A DNA stretch of 61,053 nt from JAWKTM01 sp041399085 (GTDB taxonomy: Bacteria; Planctomycetota; Planctomycetia; Pirellulales; Pirellulaceae). Made by a program: the position numbers and the translations under genes. This document shows, piece by piece, positions 17,057 through 27,000 of the stretch (its first letter is position 1; every line of letters begins with the position of its first letter). Where the stretch lies: contig JAWKTM010000041.1 of assembly GCA_041399085.1 (NCBI GenBank), positions 1 through 61,053 on the forward strand, read 5' to 3'. A model generated the notes under the pieces. The model saw nothing but the letters and a program-made list of their open reading frames with translations, ran no database searches and was not told the DNA's origin.

Positions 17057-19162
17057 CTAATTCACTTGTGATTCCGGCACAGGAGGCGGCGGCAACAGAC
17101 GCGGCAGCGTGCTTTGGGGCTGCTCAGTCGCAAGGGGCAGGGCTGGTGGATTTTCCAGCTCGGCTGGTGAATGTACTGCTGCTGGCGGCGCGGCGTCTTC
17201 GAATTCTTGCGGCAACGGTCCGACGCTAACTGGTTGCGGCTTCACCAAACAAGTAGCCGCGTGATTCGGTCGGAATCGTCGAGCGTTCTCGGCGGCAAAC
17301 TGATATACCTCGGCCGACCAAGGCGCTTCGGCCAAATGCACATTCACGTAATCCAGATACGTGCCTCGCGCCACATGCAGCCGGGCGATCGCGATGTTGT
17401 AGTCGCTAATCGACCGAAAATAGTCCAAGTCGGCGGCGACGACTCGCTGTTGGGCGATGAACAGCCAGTCGAGCAGCGGATCGGCTTCTTCGTTCGTGCG
17501 ATGCTCGAAGCGGGCATAGAGTGCGTCGAGCCGGGCATGGGCCGCTTCGCGCTTGTTATAGTTCGTGCGAATCGTTGCCAACGAGCGGTGCAGTTCGTTG
17601 AAGGCCCCGTTCAACTCGTGGCTGACTTGAAGCTCCTGGTTTTTGTAAACCGACTTCTCGCGAGCCAAAGCCAGCTCGGCGTGGCGAATGGCCGTGAAGC
17701 CGATGCGATTTCCCACCGGCGTGTCGACTTGCACGCCCACGCGATACTCCTGCGTTCCGCCCTCGAACAGATGGCCAAAGGCACTGCCATTCGGAACGCC
17801 CGCATTGCCGAACAGGTCGTCGCCAAAGCCACGCCAGCGGACATCGCCCACCAGATCCACGCGGGCTCGGCCAAACCCGCGCGACGCGAGCAGTTCCAAC
17901 TCACGCTGCTTGACCAACCATTGCTGCTTGTGCAATTCCGGCCGGCAGTAGATCGCCAGCGACATCGACTCGTACCAGTCGAACAACACCTCGGCCGAAA
18001 TCGGATCGTCGATCGGCCGAATCAGCCGCTCGTCGCTGCTGGGCAAACCGAGCAGGTAACGCAACCGCCGCTCCAGCGAATACACGCCGCCGTGCGTGGC
18101 CAGCGGTTGCGGGTTGCCCGTGATGTGAGCGCGGGCTTCGACCGGAGTTCCCGACAGCGCGTTCTGCAGTTCCGCTTCGGCCGAGTACAGTCGCTCGCGA
18201 GCTAACGCCTCGACCGACCTAGCAACCTGTTCGCCCTCGGCATTGTCGCGAACGATTCGCCAGATATGCTGCGTTCGCTCTAAATTCTCGCGCCGCGCGT
18301 CGGCTTCGCGATAGGCGTAATACAGCTCCCAATAAAGTTGCTCGACATCGCGCACCAAATCGCGAGCCGCCAATTGAAAATCGACCAACTTCCGGTCCGT
18401 CCGCAGCCGCGCGATCATCACGCCGTTATATTCGCCAGGCCGAGCGTTCGGTCCGGCGATGCGATTGAAGTCGATTCCGGCGCCCTGCAATAGCGGTTGG
18501 CGCACGCCAGCTTCGAACCATGTTTCGTAAGCGTTTGGAAACAAGCTGGTCGGCGAATTGTTGGCGTCATACTGCGTCACATGCCGACCGAAAAGCTGCG
18601 TACCAGCCGCCGTGCGCTTCGAGATCGCGGCGTTCAGCTCGGCGTAGTCCTGTTGATACATCCGCGTGCCTTGCGTCGCCAGGTTGTTCAACACGCGTTC
18701 GTTGCGGCCGAAGAACAGCCCGGTTGTGAACTGGGCGTCGAAGTCGCTGAGCGCGGCCGGAACGCCGAATCGCGGGTCGTTTTCCTGCAATGCCGGGTCG
18801 TAGCGGCTAATAATCGCTTCGGGATTCGGCACGACGCGCCCGCCGGCCTCACGAAACGTCTCGCTGTTCGCGAGAGCAATCTCGATGGCCTGTTGCAGCG
18901 TCAACGGCCACGGTTCGCGAGCCGTTTCGGTGCGGAGTGTTTGCGGCGGCAAACCGGCCAGCGTTTCGAAGTTATTGGCCGGAGCGACCGCCGGCTTCTC
19001 CATCCGTAGTTCGCTGGCCGCTGTCGGCGCGGAAGGCGAATGTGTCGCGAAGCGAACTGGCGACGGCGCGGCGGATCGCCAATGGCAACCGGCGACGGCT
19101 AGTCCGGCCAGCAGCAACAGGCTGGCAAAGGTCGGCAGTGCGGATTGAGGGCGTTCCGGCAT
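17057..19162 (-). CDS. TolC-like outer-membrane efflux lipoprotein
   Basis: A 701-residue outer-membrane factor. The N-terminus is a lipoprotein signal with a good lipobox (LAVAGC). The body has the OEP/TolC pattern: long amphipathic helices (LTLQQAIEIALANSETFRE near residue 85, LDYFRSISDYNIAIARLHVARGTYLD near the end) and two beta segments, one of them around VGVQVDTPVGNR. The C-terminal 70 residues form a Pro/Gln-rich tail. It should form the trimeric exit duct of an RND- or ABC-type exporter, but no adaptor or pump gene adjoins it. The length exceeds the usual 450-500 residues because of the long N-terminal segment and the tail. Confidence 0.85.
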   Translation of the reverse strand: MPERPQSALPTFASLLLLAGLAVAGCHWRSAAPSPVRFATHSPSAPTAASELRMEKPAVAPANNFETLAGLPPQTLRTETAREPWPLTLQQAIEIALANSETFREAGGRVVPNPEAIISRYDPALQENDPRFGVPAALSDFDAQFTTGLFFGRNERVLNNLATQGTRMYQQDYAELNAAISKRTAAGTQLFGRHVTQYDANNSPTSLFPNAYETWFEAGVRQPLLQGAGIDFNRIAGPNARPGEYNGVMIARLRTDRKLVDFQLAARDLVRDVEQLYWELYYAYREADARRENLERTQHIWRIVRDNAEGEQVARSVEALARERLYSAEAELQNALSGTPVEARAHITGNPQPLATHGGVYSLERRLRYLLGLPSSDERLIRPIDDPISAEVLFDWYESMSLAIYCRPELHKQQWLVKQRELELLASRGFGRARVDLVGDVRWRGFGDDLFGNAGVPNGSAFGHLFEGGTQEYRVGVQVDTPVGNRIGFTAIRHAELALAREKSVYKNQELQVSHELNGAFNELHRSLATIRTNYNKREAAHARLDALYARFEHRTNEEADPLLDWLFIAQQRVVAADLDYFRSISDYNIAIARLHVARGTYLDYVNVHLAEAPWSAEVYQFAAENARRFRPNHAATCLVKPQPVSVGPLPQEFEDAAPPAAVHSPAELENPPALPLATEQPQSTLPRLLPPPPVPESQVN

Positions 19163-19417
19163 CTATGCGTCCAATCGGCGGATCGTGCGAACACGGCATA
19201 AGCCGCGCGCACGTCATCGAACCAAGGAACTGCCCCATCGCTGTCTTTGATCGGACCGTCACAGAGCGGTTTTCAGATCAATTCGATTCGCGAATACAAC
19301 CGTTGCAGGCGAGACGAGCGGGAGATTCGCTACAGTTTGTCGAACCGGCGGGCGATGGCTGCTGAAATGGCAAAGTTCGCTGGACTAGGAATGGCGGGAA
19401 CACGGAGTCGCAGAATC

Positions 19418-20275
19418 GTGACAATCGAAAAAGTCGGACTCATCGGCATCGGTTTGCTAGGCGGGTCGCTGGCCGAGCGGCTGTTGCAGGGCGGAAGCGA
19501 GGTCCGCGGATTCGATTTGGACGAGTCGCGTCGAACGTGGCTAGCCGAGGTCGGTGGACACTCACTCGCTTCGATCGAAGAAGTGTTCGCAGGCTGCGAC
19601 TTAGTACTGCTCAGCTTGCCAACTTCCGCGATCGTACGCGAAGTGCTTTCGGCGGCGCGAGAAATGTTGCGGGCCGGGCAGGTAATAGTGGACACGACGA
19701 CCGGCGATCCCGAGGACGCGGTCGCCGTGAATGCGGAATTGGTCCAGCGAGAGGTCGATTATGTGGAATGCAACGTCGTTGGCTCGAGCGAACAAGCTCG
19801 GCACGGAGAAGCAATCTGTTTGCTGGGCGGCTACTTGTCGGCCGTATCGCGGGTCCAACCATACGTCGATTTGCTAACGAATACGGCTTTTCATGTTGGC
19901 GATGTTGGTACGGCTTCGAGGATGAAGCTGGCGATCAACTTGGCGTTGGGAATGCACCGCGCGGCGTTGGCCGAAGCGTTGGCGTTAGCCGGCGCGGCCG
20001 GATTGGACGAGTCGCTGACGTTGCAGGTCTTGAAGGCCAGCCCGGCCTATTCGCGTGTGATGGACACGAAGGGCGAGAAAATGTTGTCCGGCGATTTCAC
20101 GCCGCAAGCCCGGCTCGCCCAGCATCGCAAGGACGTCGAATTGATGCTGCAATTGGGCGAGCGATGTGGTCAAACATTGCCACTTACTTCCGTGCATCGC
20201 GAGCTGCTAGATCGCGCAATCTCGCTCGGCTACGGCGACGACGACAACAGCGCGATCCGCCGGGCGTTCGATTAG
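19418..20275 (+). CDS. NAD(P)-binding beta-hydroxyacid dehydrogenase family protein
   Basis: A 285-residue member of the 3-hydroxyisobutyrate/6-phosphogluconate dehydrogenase superfamily. The Rossmann glycine motif GLIGIGLLGGSLAERL sits at the very N-terminus. A Rossmann domain follows (DLVLLSLPTSAIVREV, VIVDTTTGDP) and then the helical domain with the KLAINLALGMHRAALAEALAL segment, where the lysine matches the catalytic K of the family. I chose the GTG at 19418, with GGAG 10 bases upstream. In-frame ATGs at 19355 and 19391 would add about 10-20 residues before the fold. The substrate is unknown. Confidence 0.85.
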   Translation: MTIEKVGLIGIGLLGGSLAERLLQGGSEVRGFDLDESRRTWLAEVGGHSLASIEEVFAGCDLVLLSLPTSAIVREVLSAAREMLRAGQVIVDTTTGDPEDAVAVNAELVQREVDYVECNVVGSSEQARHGEAICLLGGYLSAVSRVQPYVDLLTNTAFHVGDVGTASRMKLAINLALGMHRAALAEALALAGAAGLDESLTLQVLKASPAYSRVMDTKGEKMLSGDFTPQARLAQHRKDVELMLQLGERCGQTLPLTSVHRELLDRAISLGYGDDDNSAIRRAFD

Positions 20276-20306
20276 ATTGACGTTCCGATTCAAGCAATGA
20301 GCGACG

Positions 20307-20324
20307 GCCAAGCAACCGCTTGGC
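20307..20324 (+). terminator. Hairpin after the dehydrogenase gene
   Basis: A 7-bp perfect stem, GCCAAGC/GCTTGGC with loop AACC, lies 31 bases after the stop codon. No T-tract follows, so it is a weak terminator candidate. Confidence 0.35.
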
Positions 20325-20354
20325 AATGAGTTGTCTTCAACCAACGGTGATGGC

Positions 20355-21320
20355 ATGGATCATGATCGGCTGTTCAAAGAATTGCTGCGGACGTTCTTCG
20401 TTGACTTCATCGAGCTGTTCTTTCCCGACTTGTTGATCTACCTGGATCGGGAATCGGTCACGTTTCTGGACAAGGAGCTGTTCACGGACGTGACGCAAGG
20501 CGATCGGCATGAGGTCGATTTGGTGGCGAAGGCTCGATTTCGTGGACAAGAGCTCTGTTTCCTGATCCATGTCGAGACGCAAGCTCAGCCGGTCGCTAAC
20601 TTTCCGCGGCGGATGTTCAACTACTTTGCGAGGCTGCACGAACTGCATGACTTGCCGGTCTACCCGATCGCCGTGCTCAGCTTCGATGCGCCGCGTCAAC
20701 CGCAGCCGAACGCCTACGAAGTGGCCTTCCCCGATCTGCATGTGTTGCAGTTTCAATATCGCACCGTGCAGTTGAACGAACTGCGTTGGGCCGATTTTCT
20801 GCAACGCACGAATCCCGTGGCGGCCGCTCTGATGGCCAAGATGCGAATCGACCCGCACGATCGCCCGCGAGTGAAGCTGGCTTGTCTGCGGATGCTCGCC
20901 AAGCTGCAATTGGACCCGGCTCGCATGCAATTGATTTCCGGTTTCGTCGATTCTTATCTGGAGCTTACAATGGACCAGCAGACCGAATTCGACGAACAGC
21001 TAAGCGAAATCGCCGCTCCCGAACAGGAACAAGTCATGGAAATCGTCACCAGTTGGATGAAGCAGGGGATTGAGCAGGGATACGCGCAGGGCATCGAACA
21101 AGGCATCGAACAAGGCATCGAAATCGGTCGAGTATCCGGCGAACGCCGATTGATTTTGCGATTGCTTCATAGCCAGCTAGGCGACATCGACCGCGAGGTT
21201 TGCCAGCAGATCGAATCGCTGTCGCTCGACGAACTCGAAGATTTGGGCGAAGCTCTGCTCCACTTCGAGTCGTCGAAAGATTTAACCGACTGGTTGCAGC
21301 GGCGGCAAGCCGGTTCATAG
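20355..21320 (+). CDS. Rpn/PD-(D/E)xK nuclease-transposase family protein (DUF4351-like C-terminus)
   Basis: A 321-residue protein of the Rpn-like putative nuclease group. The N-terminal nuclease core has the EVDLVAKARF strand with its metal Asp and FLIHVETQAQ (the ExQ/ExK catalytic strand), then RMFNYFARLHELHDLPVYPIAVLSF. Near residue 235 there is a tract of repeated Gln-Gly-Ile-Glu units, encoded by a 12-bp DNA tandem repeat at 21090-21125. After it comes a C-terminal helical domain (LILRLLHSQLGDI) as in DUF4351. The biological role is unclear; Rpn proteins promote recombination in E. coli. ATG 20355 is preferred to the TTG at 20331. A second family member lies at 33787-34782. Confidence 0.82.
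   Translation: MDHDRLFKELLRTFFVDFIELFFPDLLIYLDRESVTFLDKELFTDVTQGDRHEVDLVAKARFRGQELCFLIHVETQAQPVANFPRRMFNYFARLHELHDLPVYPIAVLSFDAPRQPQPNAYEVAFPDLHVLQFQYRTVQLNELRWADFLQRTNPVAAALMAKMRIDPHDRPRVKLACLRMLAKLQLDPARMQLISGFVDSYLELTMDQQTEFDEQLSEIAAPEQEQVMEIVTSWMKQGIEQGYAQGIEQGIEQGIEIGRVSGERRLILRLLHSQLGDIDREVCQQIESLSLDELEDLGEALLHFESSKDLTDWLQRRQAGS
21090..21125 (+). repeat. 12-bp tandem repeat inside the Rpn-like gene
   Basis: GGCATCGAACAA is repeated at 21090 and 21102, with a partial third copy from 21114. Two degenerate copies (starting GGGATTGAG and GGATACGCG) lie just upstream. Each unit encodes Gly-Ile-Glu-Gln, so copy-number change keeps the frame. Confidence 0.85.
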
Positions 21321-21390
21321 ACGACCGTTTCGCGAAACCGTCCACCTTTTCCATTACGCCCCAAGTCCGTCGGACGGAGCCGCGGTTACC

Positions 21391-22278
21391 GTGCTGATTG
21401 AAACTGAGTCTCTAACGAAACGATACGGCGACTTCGCGGCATTGTCCGACTGCACAATGGATGTCGCGGCGGGCGAAGTGTTTGGGCTGCTCGGTCCGAA
21501 CGGCGCGGGCAAGACCACGCTCCTGCGACTGCTGTTGGGATTTCTTCAACCGACGTCGGGGCGAGCCACCATCGACGGTTGCGACTGCCAAAGACAATCG
21601 GTGGCTGTCCGCGAGCGGACGTCTTACTTGCCCGGCGAAGCTCGTCTGTTCGGCAAAATGCGCGGCCGAGAGGTGCTCGATTTTTTTGCGGACGTGCGCC
21701 CGAGCAGTCGGCGCGAGCGGTTCCATCAATTGGCCGAGCGTCTGGAGTTGGACACGTCGCGCCGCGTGGCGATGATGTCGACCGGCATGCGGCAAAAGCT
21801 CGCGCTCGCCGTAACACTCGGAGCCGAATCCCCGCTCGTGATCCTCGACGAACCGACCGCGAATCTTGACCCCACGGTACGAGCCCAGGTCGTGCGGTTG
21901 GTGATGGAAGCCAAACAAGCGGGCCAAACCGTGTTGTTTTCGTCGCATGTACTTTCCGAAGTCGAAGAGGCATGTGACCGCGTGGCGATTTTGCGCGGCG
22001 GCCTATTGGTGCATACCCAAGCGATGGCGGACCTCCGCCGCCGCCACCGAATTCGCGCCACGCTCACCGGCACGCTGCCCGCTCCTCCGGCAGATTACGG
22101 CGACCAGCTAACGGTACGCGAGACGGAACTTGACCAAGTCATCATCGAAACGCCGTTGCAGCTTGGGCCGTTGTTCGGCTGGTTGTCGAACGCGCCGTTG
22201 GCCGAAGTCCGCATCGAGCCGGTCGGATTGCGAGCCGTCTACGAACGCTTCCACGGAGAGACGGCGCACGACGCATGA
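21391..22278 (+). CDS. ABC transporter ATP-binding protein
   Basis: A 295-residue ATPase that should pair with the permease immediately downstream. Walker A is LLGPNGAGKTTLLR (about residues 33-46). The signature region reads MMSTGMRQKLALA, a common variant of LSGGQ in ABC-2 ATPases. Walker B plus D-loop is PLVILDEPTANLDP, and the H-loop is FSSHVLSEVEE. The C-terminal 80 residues are an accessory domain typical of multidrug/lipid ABC-2 exporters. The start is the GTG at 21391. The stop overlaps the next start (ATGA), so the two genes are translationally coupled. Confidence 0.94.
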   Translation: MLIETESLTKRYGDFAALSDCTMDVAAGEVFGLLGPNGAGKTTLLRLLLGFLQPTSGRATIDGCDCQRQSVAVRERTSYLPGEARLFGKMRGREVLDFFADVRPSSRRERFHQLAERLELDTSRRVAMMSTGMRQKLALAVTLGAESPLVILDEPTANLDPTVRAQVVRLVMEAKQAGQTVLFSSHVLSEVEEACDRVAILRGGLLVHTQAMADLRRRHRIRATLTGTLPAPPADYGDQLTVRETELDQVIIETPLQLGPLFGWLSNAPLAEVRIEPVGLRAVYERFHGETAHDA

Positions 22279-23243
22279 ACCGACTGTTGCTGAAAAAGGC
22301 GATCTTAGAGTGCCGCACGTTGTGGCTGGGTTGTGCCGTCGCGCTGGCACTGTTCTGTAGCATCCGCGTTTGGATCGTCGCTCAGTTCTCAATGGAACGC
22401 TTTCAGACAATCGTCGAACAGTTTCGCGAGTTCGAGAAACTCTCGCCCGTTCCATTCGAGCAACTATTCACTTACGCCGGCCGCATCGCCGTCACGTTCG
22501 ATGAACCGATCGTTGTGTTGTGTATTGCCGTGTGGGCCATCGCCCGCGGTTCGGATTGCGTCAGCGGAGAATTGGGTCGCGGCACGATGGAGATGTTGTT
22601 GGCCCAACCGTTCCGCCGCTCGCAGATCATCGGCTCGCAAGCCGCCGTTACGGTGGTCGGCGCCGCACTGCTGATGTTGGTCACTTGGCTTTCGATCTAC
22701 ATCGGCGTGCAACTGACTACGGTCAAGGAAGAGCCACCGCCGGCCACTTGGAAAGTGCCATTGTTCGGTTTCGAAGTCCCTAATCTGTTGGCCGATCCGG
22801 AGCCGGTCGAAGTGCCGATGAGCGAGCGCGTCGACTCGCGCGTATTCGCCCCGGCTACGTTCAATCTGTTTTGCCTCACGGTATTCCTGGCGGGGCTCAG
22901 CACATTGCTATCGTCGATGGGGCGCCACCGTTCGACCACGATCGGAATTATGGTCGGCATCTACATCGTCGCGGCCGCCATGAAGATCTTGGCCGTCGCG
23001 TCGGAATCGTGGAGCTGGCTGCGCTACGGCACGTTCTTCATGTTGTACGAGCCGCAAGCGATCACGCAGATGGTGGTGAAGGATCCGAGCCAGGCATGGG
23101 TGATCGTGACTCAAGCCAGCGAAACAGAGCCGGCCGCGCTCGGGCCGCTCGGTTATTCGTTGCCGCTGCTGGGACTCGGCGTGCTGGCCTATTTGCTGGC
23201 CGGCTTGATCTTCCAACGCCGCGATCTTCCGGCGCCGCTGTAA
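22275..23243 (+). CDS. ABC-2 type transporter permease
   Basis: A 322-residue inner-membrane protein with about six hydrophobic segments: near residues 13-32, 75-90, a strong one in AAVTVVGAALLMLVTWLSIY, then TFNLFCLTVFLAGL, TIGIMVGIYIVAAAMKIL and LPLLGLGVLAYLLAGLIF. The motif RGTMEMLLAQPFRR is characteristic of ABC-2 permeases of the nitrous-oxide/copper-processing (NosY-like) type. The start overlaps the ATPase gene by 4 bases. The substrate is unknown. The ECF sigma gene follows after 142 bases. Confidence 0.88.
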   Translation: MNRLLLKKAILECRTLWLGCAVALALFCSIRVWIVAQFSMERFQTIVEQFREFEKLSPVPFEQLFTYAGRIAVTFDEPIVVLCIAVWAIARGSDCVSGELGRGTMEMLLAQPFRRSQIIGSQAAVTVVGAALLMLVTWLSIYIGVQLTTVKEEPPPATWKVPLFGFEVPNLLADPEPVEVPMSERVDSRVFAPATFNLFCLTVFLAGLSTLLSSMGRHRSTTIGIMVGIYIVAAAMKILAVASESWSWLRYGTFFMLYEPQAITQMVVKDPSQAWVIVTQASETEPAALGPLGYSLPLLGLGVLAYLLAGLIFQRRDLPAPL

Positions 23244-23385
23244 AAATCGAAACGCGTGCGAAGCGAGATTGTATAGTCGACGGCCGCAAGAGAAGTCTCC
23301 GCCGACCGCGGCAAATCTAGTTTGCAAATCGATCTCAACGAACCGGCCGGTCCGCGCATATAGATTGTCAAACGCAGGAGCGACG

Positions 23386-23946
23386 ATGACTGAATGCCGC
23401 GAAACCGACGAATGGCTCATGGCCCAAGTGGCCTCTGGCCGCCGCGATTTGCTCACCGTGCTCGTGCGCCGTTACGCCAATCCGTTGTTGACGTTCTTGG
23501 TCCGCATGACCAACGATCATCACCGAGCGGAAGAGCTGTTTCAGGAAGTGTTTCTGCAAGTGTGGTTGAAGCGGCGGCAGTACCAAGCGCCCCGCCCGTT
23601 TCGTTCGTGGCTGTTTGCGATCGCCGCGAATCATGGCCGAGCCGCCTTTCGCCGCGCTCGCCCGCGAGATGCGTCGTTGGACGGCGCGGGCGAGCCGCTC
23701 TCGGTCAGCGGCTCGTCGCCAATCGACGCGGCCATTGCCGTCGAGACTTGCGAAGCGGTCGCGGCCGCCGTCGCCCAACTGCCCGCGAAACAACGCCAAG
23801 TGATCGTGTTGCGAATTTGGAACGGGTTGTCGTTCGCCGAAATCGCACAAGCGATCGGCGCGGCCGAAGTCACCGCCCGATCTCACATGCACCACGGGCT
23901 AAACGCCATGCGTCGCTACCTCGAACCGAAACTGCGCGACGCTTAA
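23386..23946 (+). CDS. ECF-type RNA polymerase sigma factor
   Basis: A 186-residue sigma factor with region 2 (RYANPLLTFLVRMTNDHHRAEELFQEVFLQVW, about residues 25-60, then FRSWLFAIAANHGRAAFRRARPR) and region 4 (VAQLPAKQRQVIVLRIWNGLSFAEIAQAIG, about residues 120-150, with the helix-turn-helix after it). The ATG at 23386 has a clean AGGAG 5 bases upstream, and an upstream in-frame start is not needed. The gene is followed 60 bases later by a protein that begins with an anti-sigma zinc finger, so this sigma factor is very likely its partner. No ECF-type autoregulatory promoter could be picked out with confidence. Confidence 0.93.
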   Translation: MTECRETDEWLMAQVASGRRDLLTVLVRRYANPLLTFLVRMTNDHHRAEELFQEVFLQVWLKRRQYQAPRPFRSWLFAIAANHGRAAFRRARPRDASLDGAGEPLSVSGSSPIDAAIAVETCEAVAAAVAQLPAKQRQVIVLRIWNGLSFAEIAQAIGAAEVTARSHMHHGLNAMRRYLEPKLRDA

Positions 23947-24006
23947 CGCCCCCGCCGTCACGCTTGTCGGCCGGTGCGTTGATGGCCCTCATTTTCTAAC
24001 CAACGG

Positions 24007-27000
24007 ATGTCGAAGTCCATGAAACCTAATTCCGATCATGCGCTGGAATTTGTCGACGACTATCTGCATGGCGTCCTGTCGGCGGACGAAGCCGAGCGGT
24101 TGGAACAGCACTGCGACGGTTGCTCGATCTGCCAAGCCGCTCTGCAAGCCGCTCGGCAACGATCCGCCGCCATGCAAACTTTGCCGATGATCGAAGCTTC
24201 CGAATCGCTGGTCATCGCCACCGACAAGTACATCGAAAACGTCGGCACGCGCCGCGAACGAAACTGGCGAGTCGTCCGGAACACGCTGGCTCTGGCCACG
24301 GCCGCCTGCGTGTTGTTGATCGGCGGCGTCCACGCTTATTACGGCACGCTCAAACCGACGCCTTACGACCTGCGGCTGCTCGGCCAAAGTCATTGGCTGC
24401 CCGATAGCCCGGCCGCCATCCGACTTGGCGTGTTCGATCAAACGACCGGAGCTCCGCTGTCCGGCGTGACTGGCGCGGTCGAGTTAGTCGGCCAGGACGC
24501 ACAAGTTCACTTAGCCAAATTCACGACCGGCGACGACGGCACGGCCGCTGCCGAGTTCCGCTTGCCCGATTGGCCTGATGGCGAGTACCAACTGACCGTC
24601 ACGGCGCTACCCGACGGCGATGAAGAAACGTTGACCGAATCGGTGCGGCTGCGTCGTGCTTGGAAGTTGATGCTCAGCACCGACAAGCCGGTTTACAAAC
24701 CGGGCGACATCATCCACCTGCGAGCCCTCGGCCTACGCCGCCCTGATCTTAAGCCGGTCGCTGGCCAAAATGCCGAGTTTCGAATTACCGACCCCAAAGG
24801 CAACGTGATCTTCAAGCGGGCGGATGTTACCAGCCGCTTCGGCATCGTGGCGGCCGATTGCCCGTTGGCCACCGAATTGATCGAAGGCGACTACACGATC
24901 GCTTGCCGCATCGGCGACACGCGCAGCGAGCGGACCGTCAAAGTCGAGCGTTACGTGTTGCCAAAGTTTCGTGTCGACGTGCAACCGAGCGAACCGTTCT
25001 ATCAGCCCGGCCAATTGGTGATGGGCGAAGTGGACTGCAACTATTTCTTCGGCGAACCGGTCCGCGGGGCGAAGATCGCGTTGACCGCCAAGGCGATGGA
25101 AATCGGCGAACGCACGTTGTACGAGACGGAACTAACGGCCGACGACATGGGCCGAGCCGAGTTCCGGTTTGCCTTGCCTCAACGATTGATCGGCCGCGAA
25201 CAAGAGTCTGGCGCCGCTCGCGTTCGATTGACGGCCACGGTCACTGACACCGCCGGACAGCGGGCCGCCGGTTCCGCTACGCGGCTGGTCGCCAACGATC
25301 CGATCCGAGTGACGGTTGTCCCCGAATCCTCAACACTCGCCCCGAACGTTCCGAATCGGATTTACATCCTGACGACGCAGCTCGACGGCACGCCGCTCGC
25401 CACGCGGTTGGTCGTCAGCGGCCGAGAAGACGAGCTGTCGACAAACGACGACGGGCTGGCTCGCATCGAAGTCACCCCGACCGGCAATCGGTTGGAGCTG
25501 AGCGTGAAAGCCACCGACGCCGAGGGCCGCACGGGCCGAGCCAGTTTCGCACACAACGTGGCTTCGCCGAACACTGCTTTCCTGCTCCGCCCTGACAAAG
25601 CGGTTTACGACGGCGGCGAGACGATGAAGCTGTCGATCGTGGGCGGCGGCATCGAACCGGTGCTGATCGATCTGTTGAAAGACGGGCAAGCGATTTTGTC
25701 CACGACGGTCGCGATGCAAGACGGCCGAGGCGAATTGGCCGTCGACTTGCCCGCCGAGCTGTTCGGCACGCTGCAACTGATCGCCTATCGTTACGGCCAA
25801 CGCGGCCTGCCTGTCCGCCAATCTCGCGTGATTTTCGTCCGGCCGGCCGATGAGCTAACGGTTCAAGCGACGCTGGATCGCGAGGTCTACGAACCCGGCG
25901 GCAAGGCCACGGTGCGATTCGAACTGCGCAACGAACAGGGCCAGCCAGTCGCCGGCGCGCTCAGCGTCGCGGCCGTCGACGAGGCCGTCTTCTCCGTGCT
26001 CGGCCCGCAACTCGGACTCGAACGCACATTCTTCGAGCTCGAATCCGAGTTGCTTCAACCGGTCGCCACGGTCTATCCCTGGTCGCCGTTCGACGCCGAA
26101 CAATCGCCCGCTCGCACCGAGCTAACGCAAGCGTTGTTCGCCCGCACAGTCGACATCGCAACCGGCGACCAAGCGGTCCCCGGTCGCTTCCGCGATGGCC
26201 AAGCCAAGGGAGTCCGCTCGGTCGATCCGCTGCGAGATGGCGGTGACGCTCCGATTTTCACGCTGGTCGCCAACACGTTTCCCGCCAAGGACCGCGTGAC
26301 CGATATCCAGCGTCGTCGCGGCCTGCGCTGGGCTGCGGCCGCGTGGCGCTGGTCGGCTGCCGGCTTCATCCTGGCTTGTATCGGCATCTTCGCCGCCTAT
26401 CGTCCTCGCCTGTTCGCGATCATCGCCTCCGTCGCATTGCTGCTGATCCTTCCATTGGGTTGCATGACATGGATGTTCCTGAGGCTCGATGCCCAGTTCG
26501 ATTTCGCTGCGGGCGATATGGCCATCACGGCCGAGGCCGCGAACGAGGAAATGCCTTACCCATTGACCGAGGACATGGCGGCTGGAGATGAAGCCGCACA
26601 GTCAGGCCGTCCGCAGCCCCGAGTTCGCGAGTGGTTTCCCGAGACGCTTGTTTGGCGGCCGGAATTGGTCACCGACGACAACGGCGTTGCCACGCTGGAG
26701 ATCGATCCGCTGGCCGATTCGATTACCACTTGGCGTCTGTCGGCCAGCGCCATCTCAGCCGGCGGCAGACTCGGCTCGCTGCAACAGGGCATTCGAGTGT
26801 TCCAGCCGTTCTTCGTCGATGTCGATCTGCCCGTGGCCTTCACGCGCGGCGACGAAGTCTCGATGCCGATCGTCGTCTACAACTATCTCGACGAGCCGCA
26901 GACGGTCGAACTCGCGCTCGATGCCGCCGACTGGTACGAGCGACTGGACGCCGACGACGCTCAAACCCAGCCGCTACGAATCGAACTGGCGGCGGGCGAA

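Noticed and set aside
20355..21320. Transposon or insertion sequence around the Rpn-like genes
   Set aside because: No terminal inverted repeats or target-site duplications were seen at this gene or at 33787-34782; Rpn proteins are usually stand-alone.
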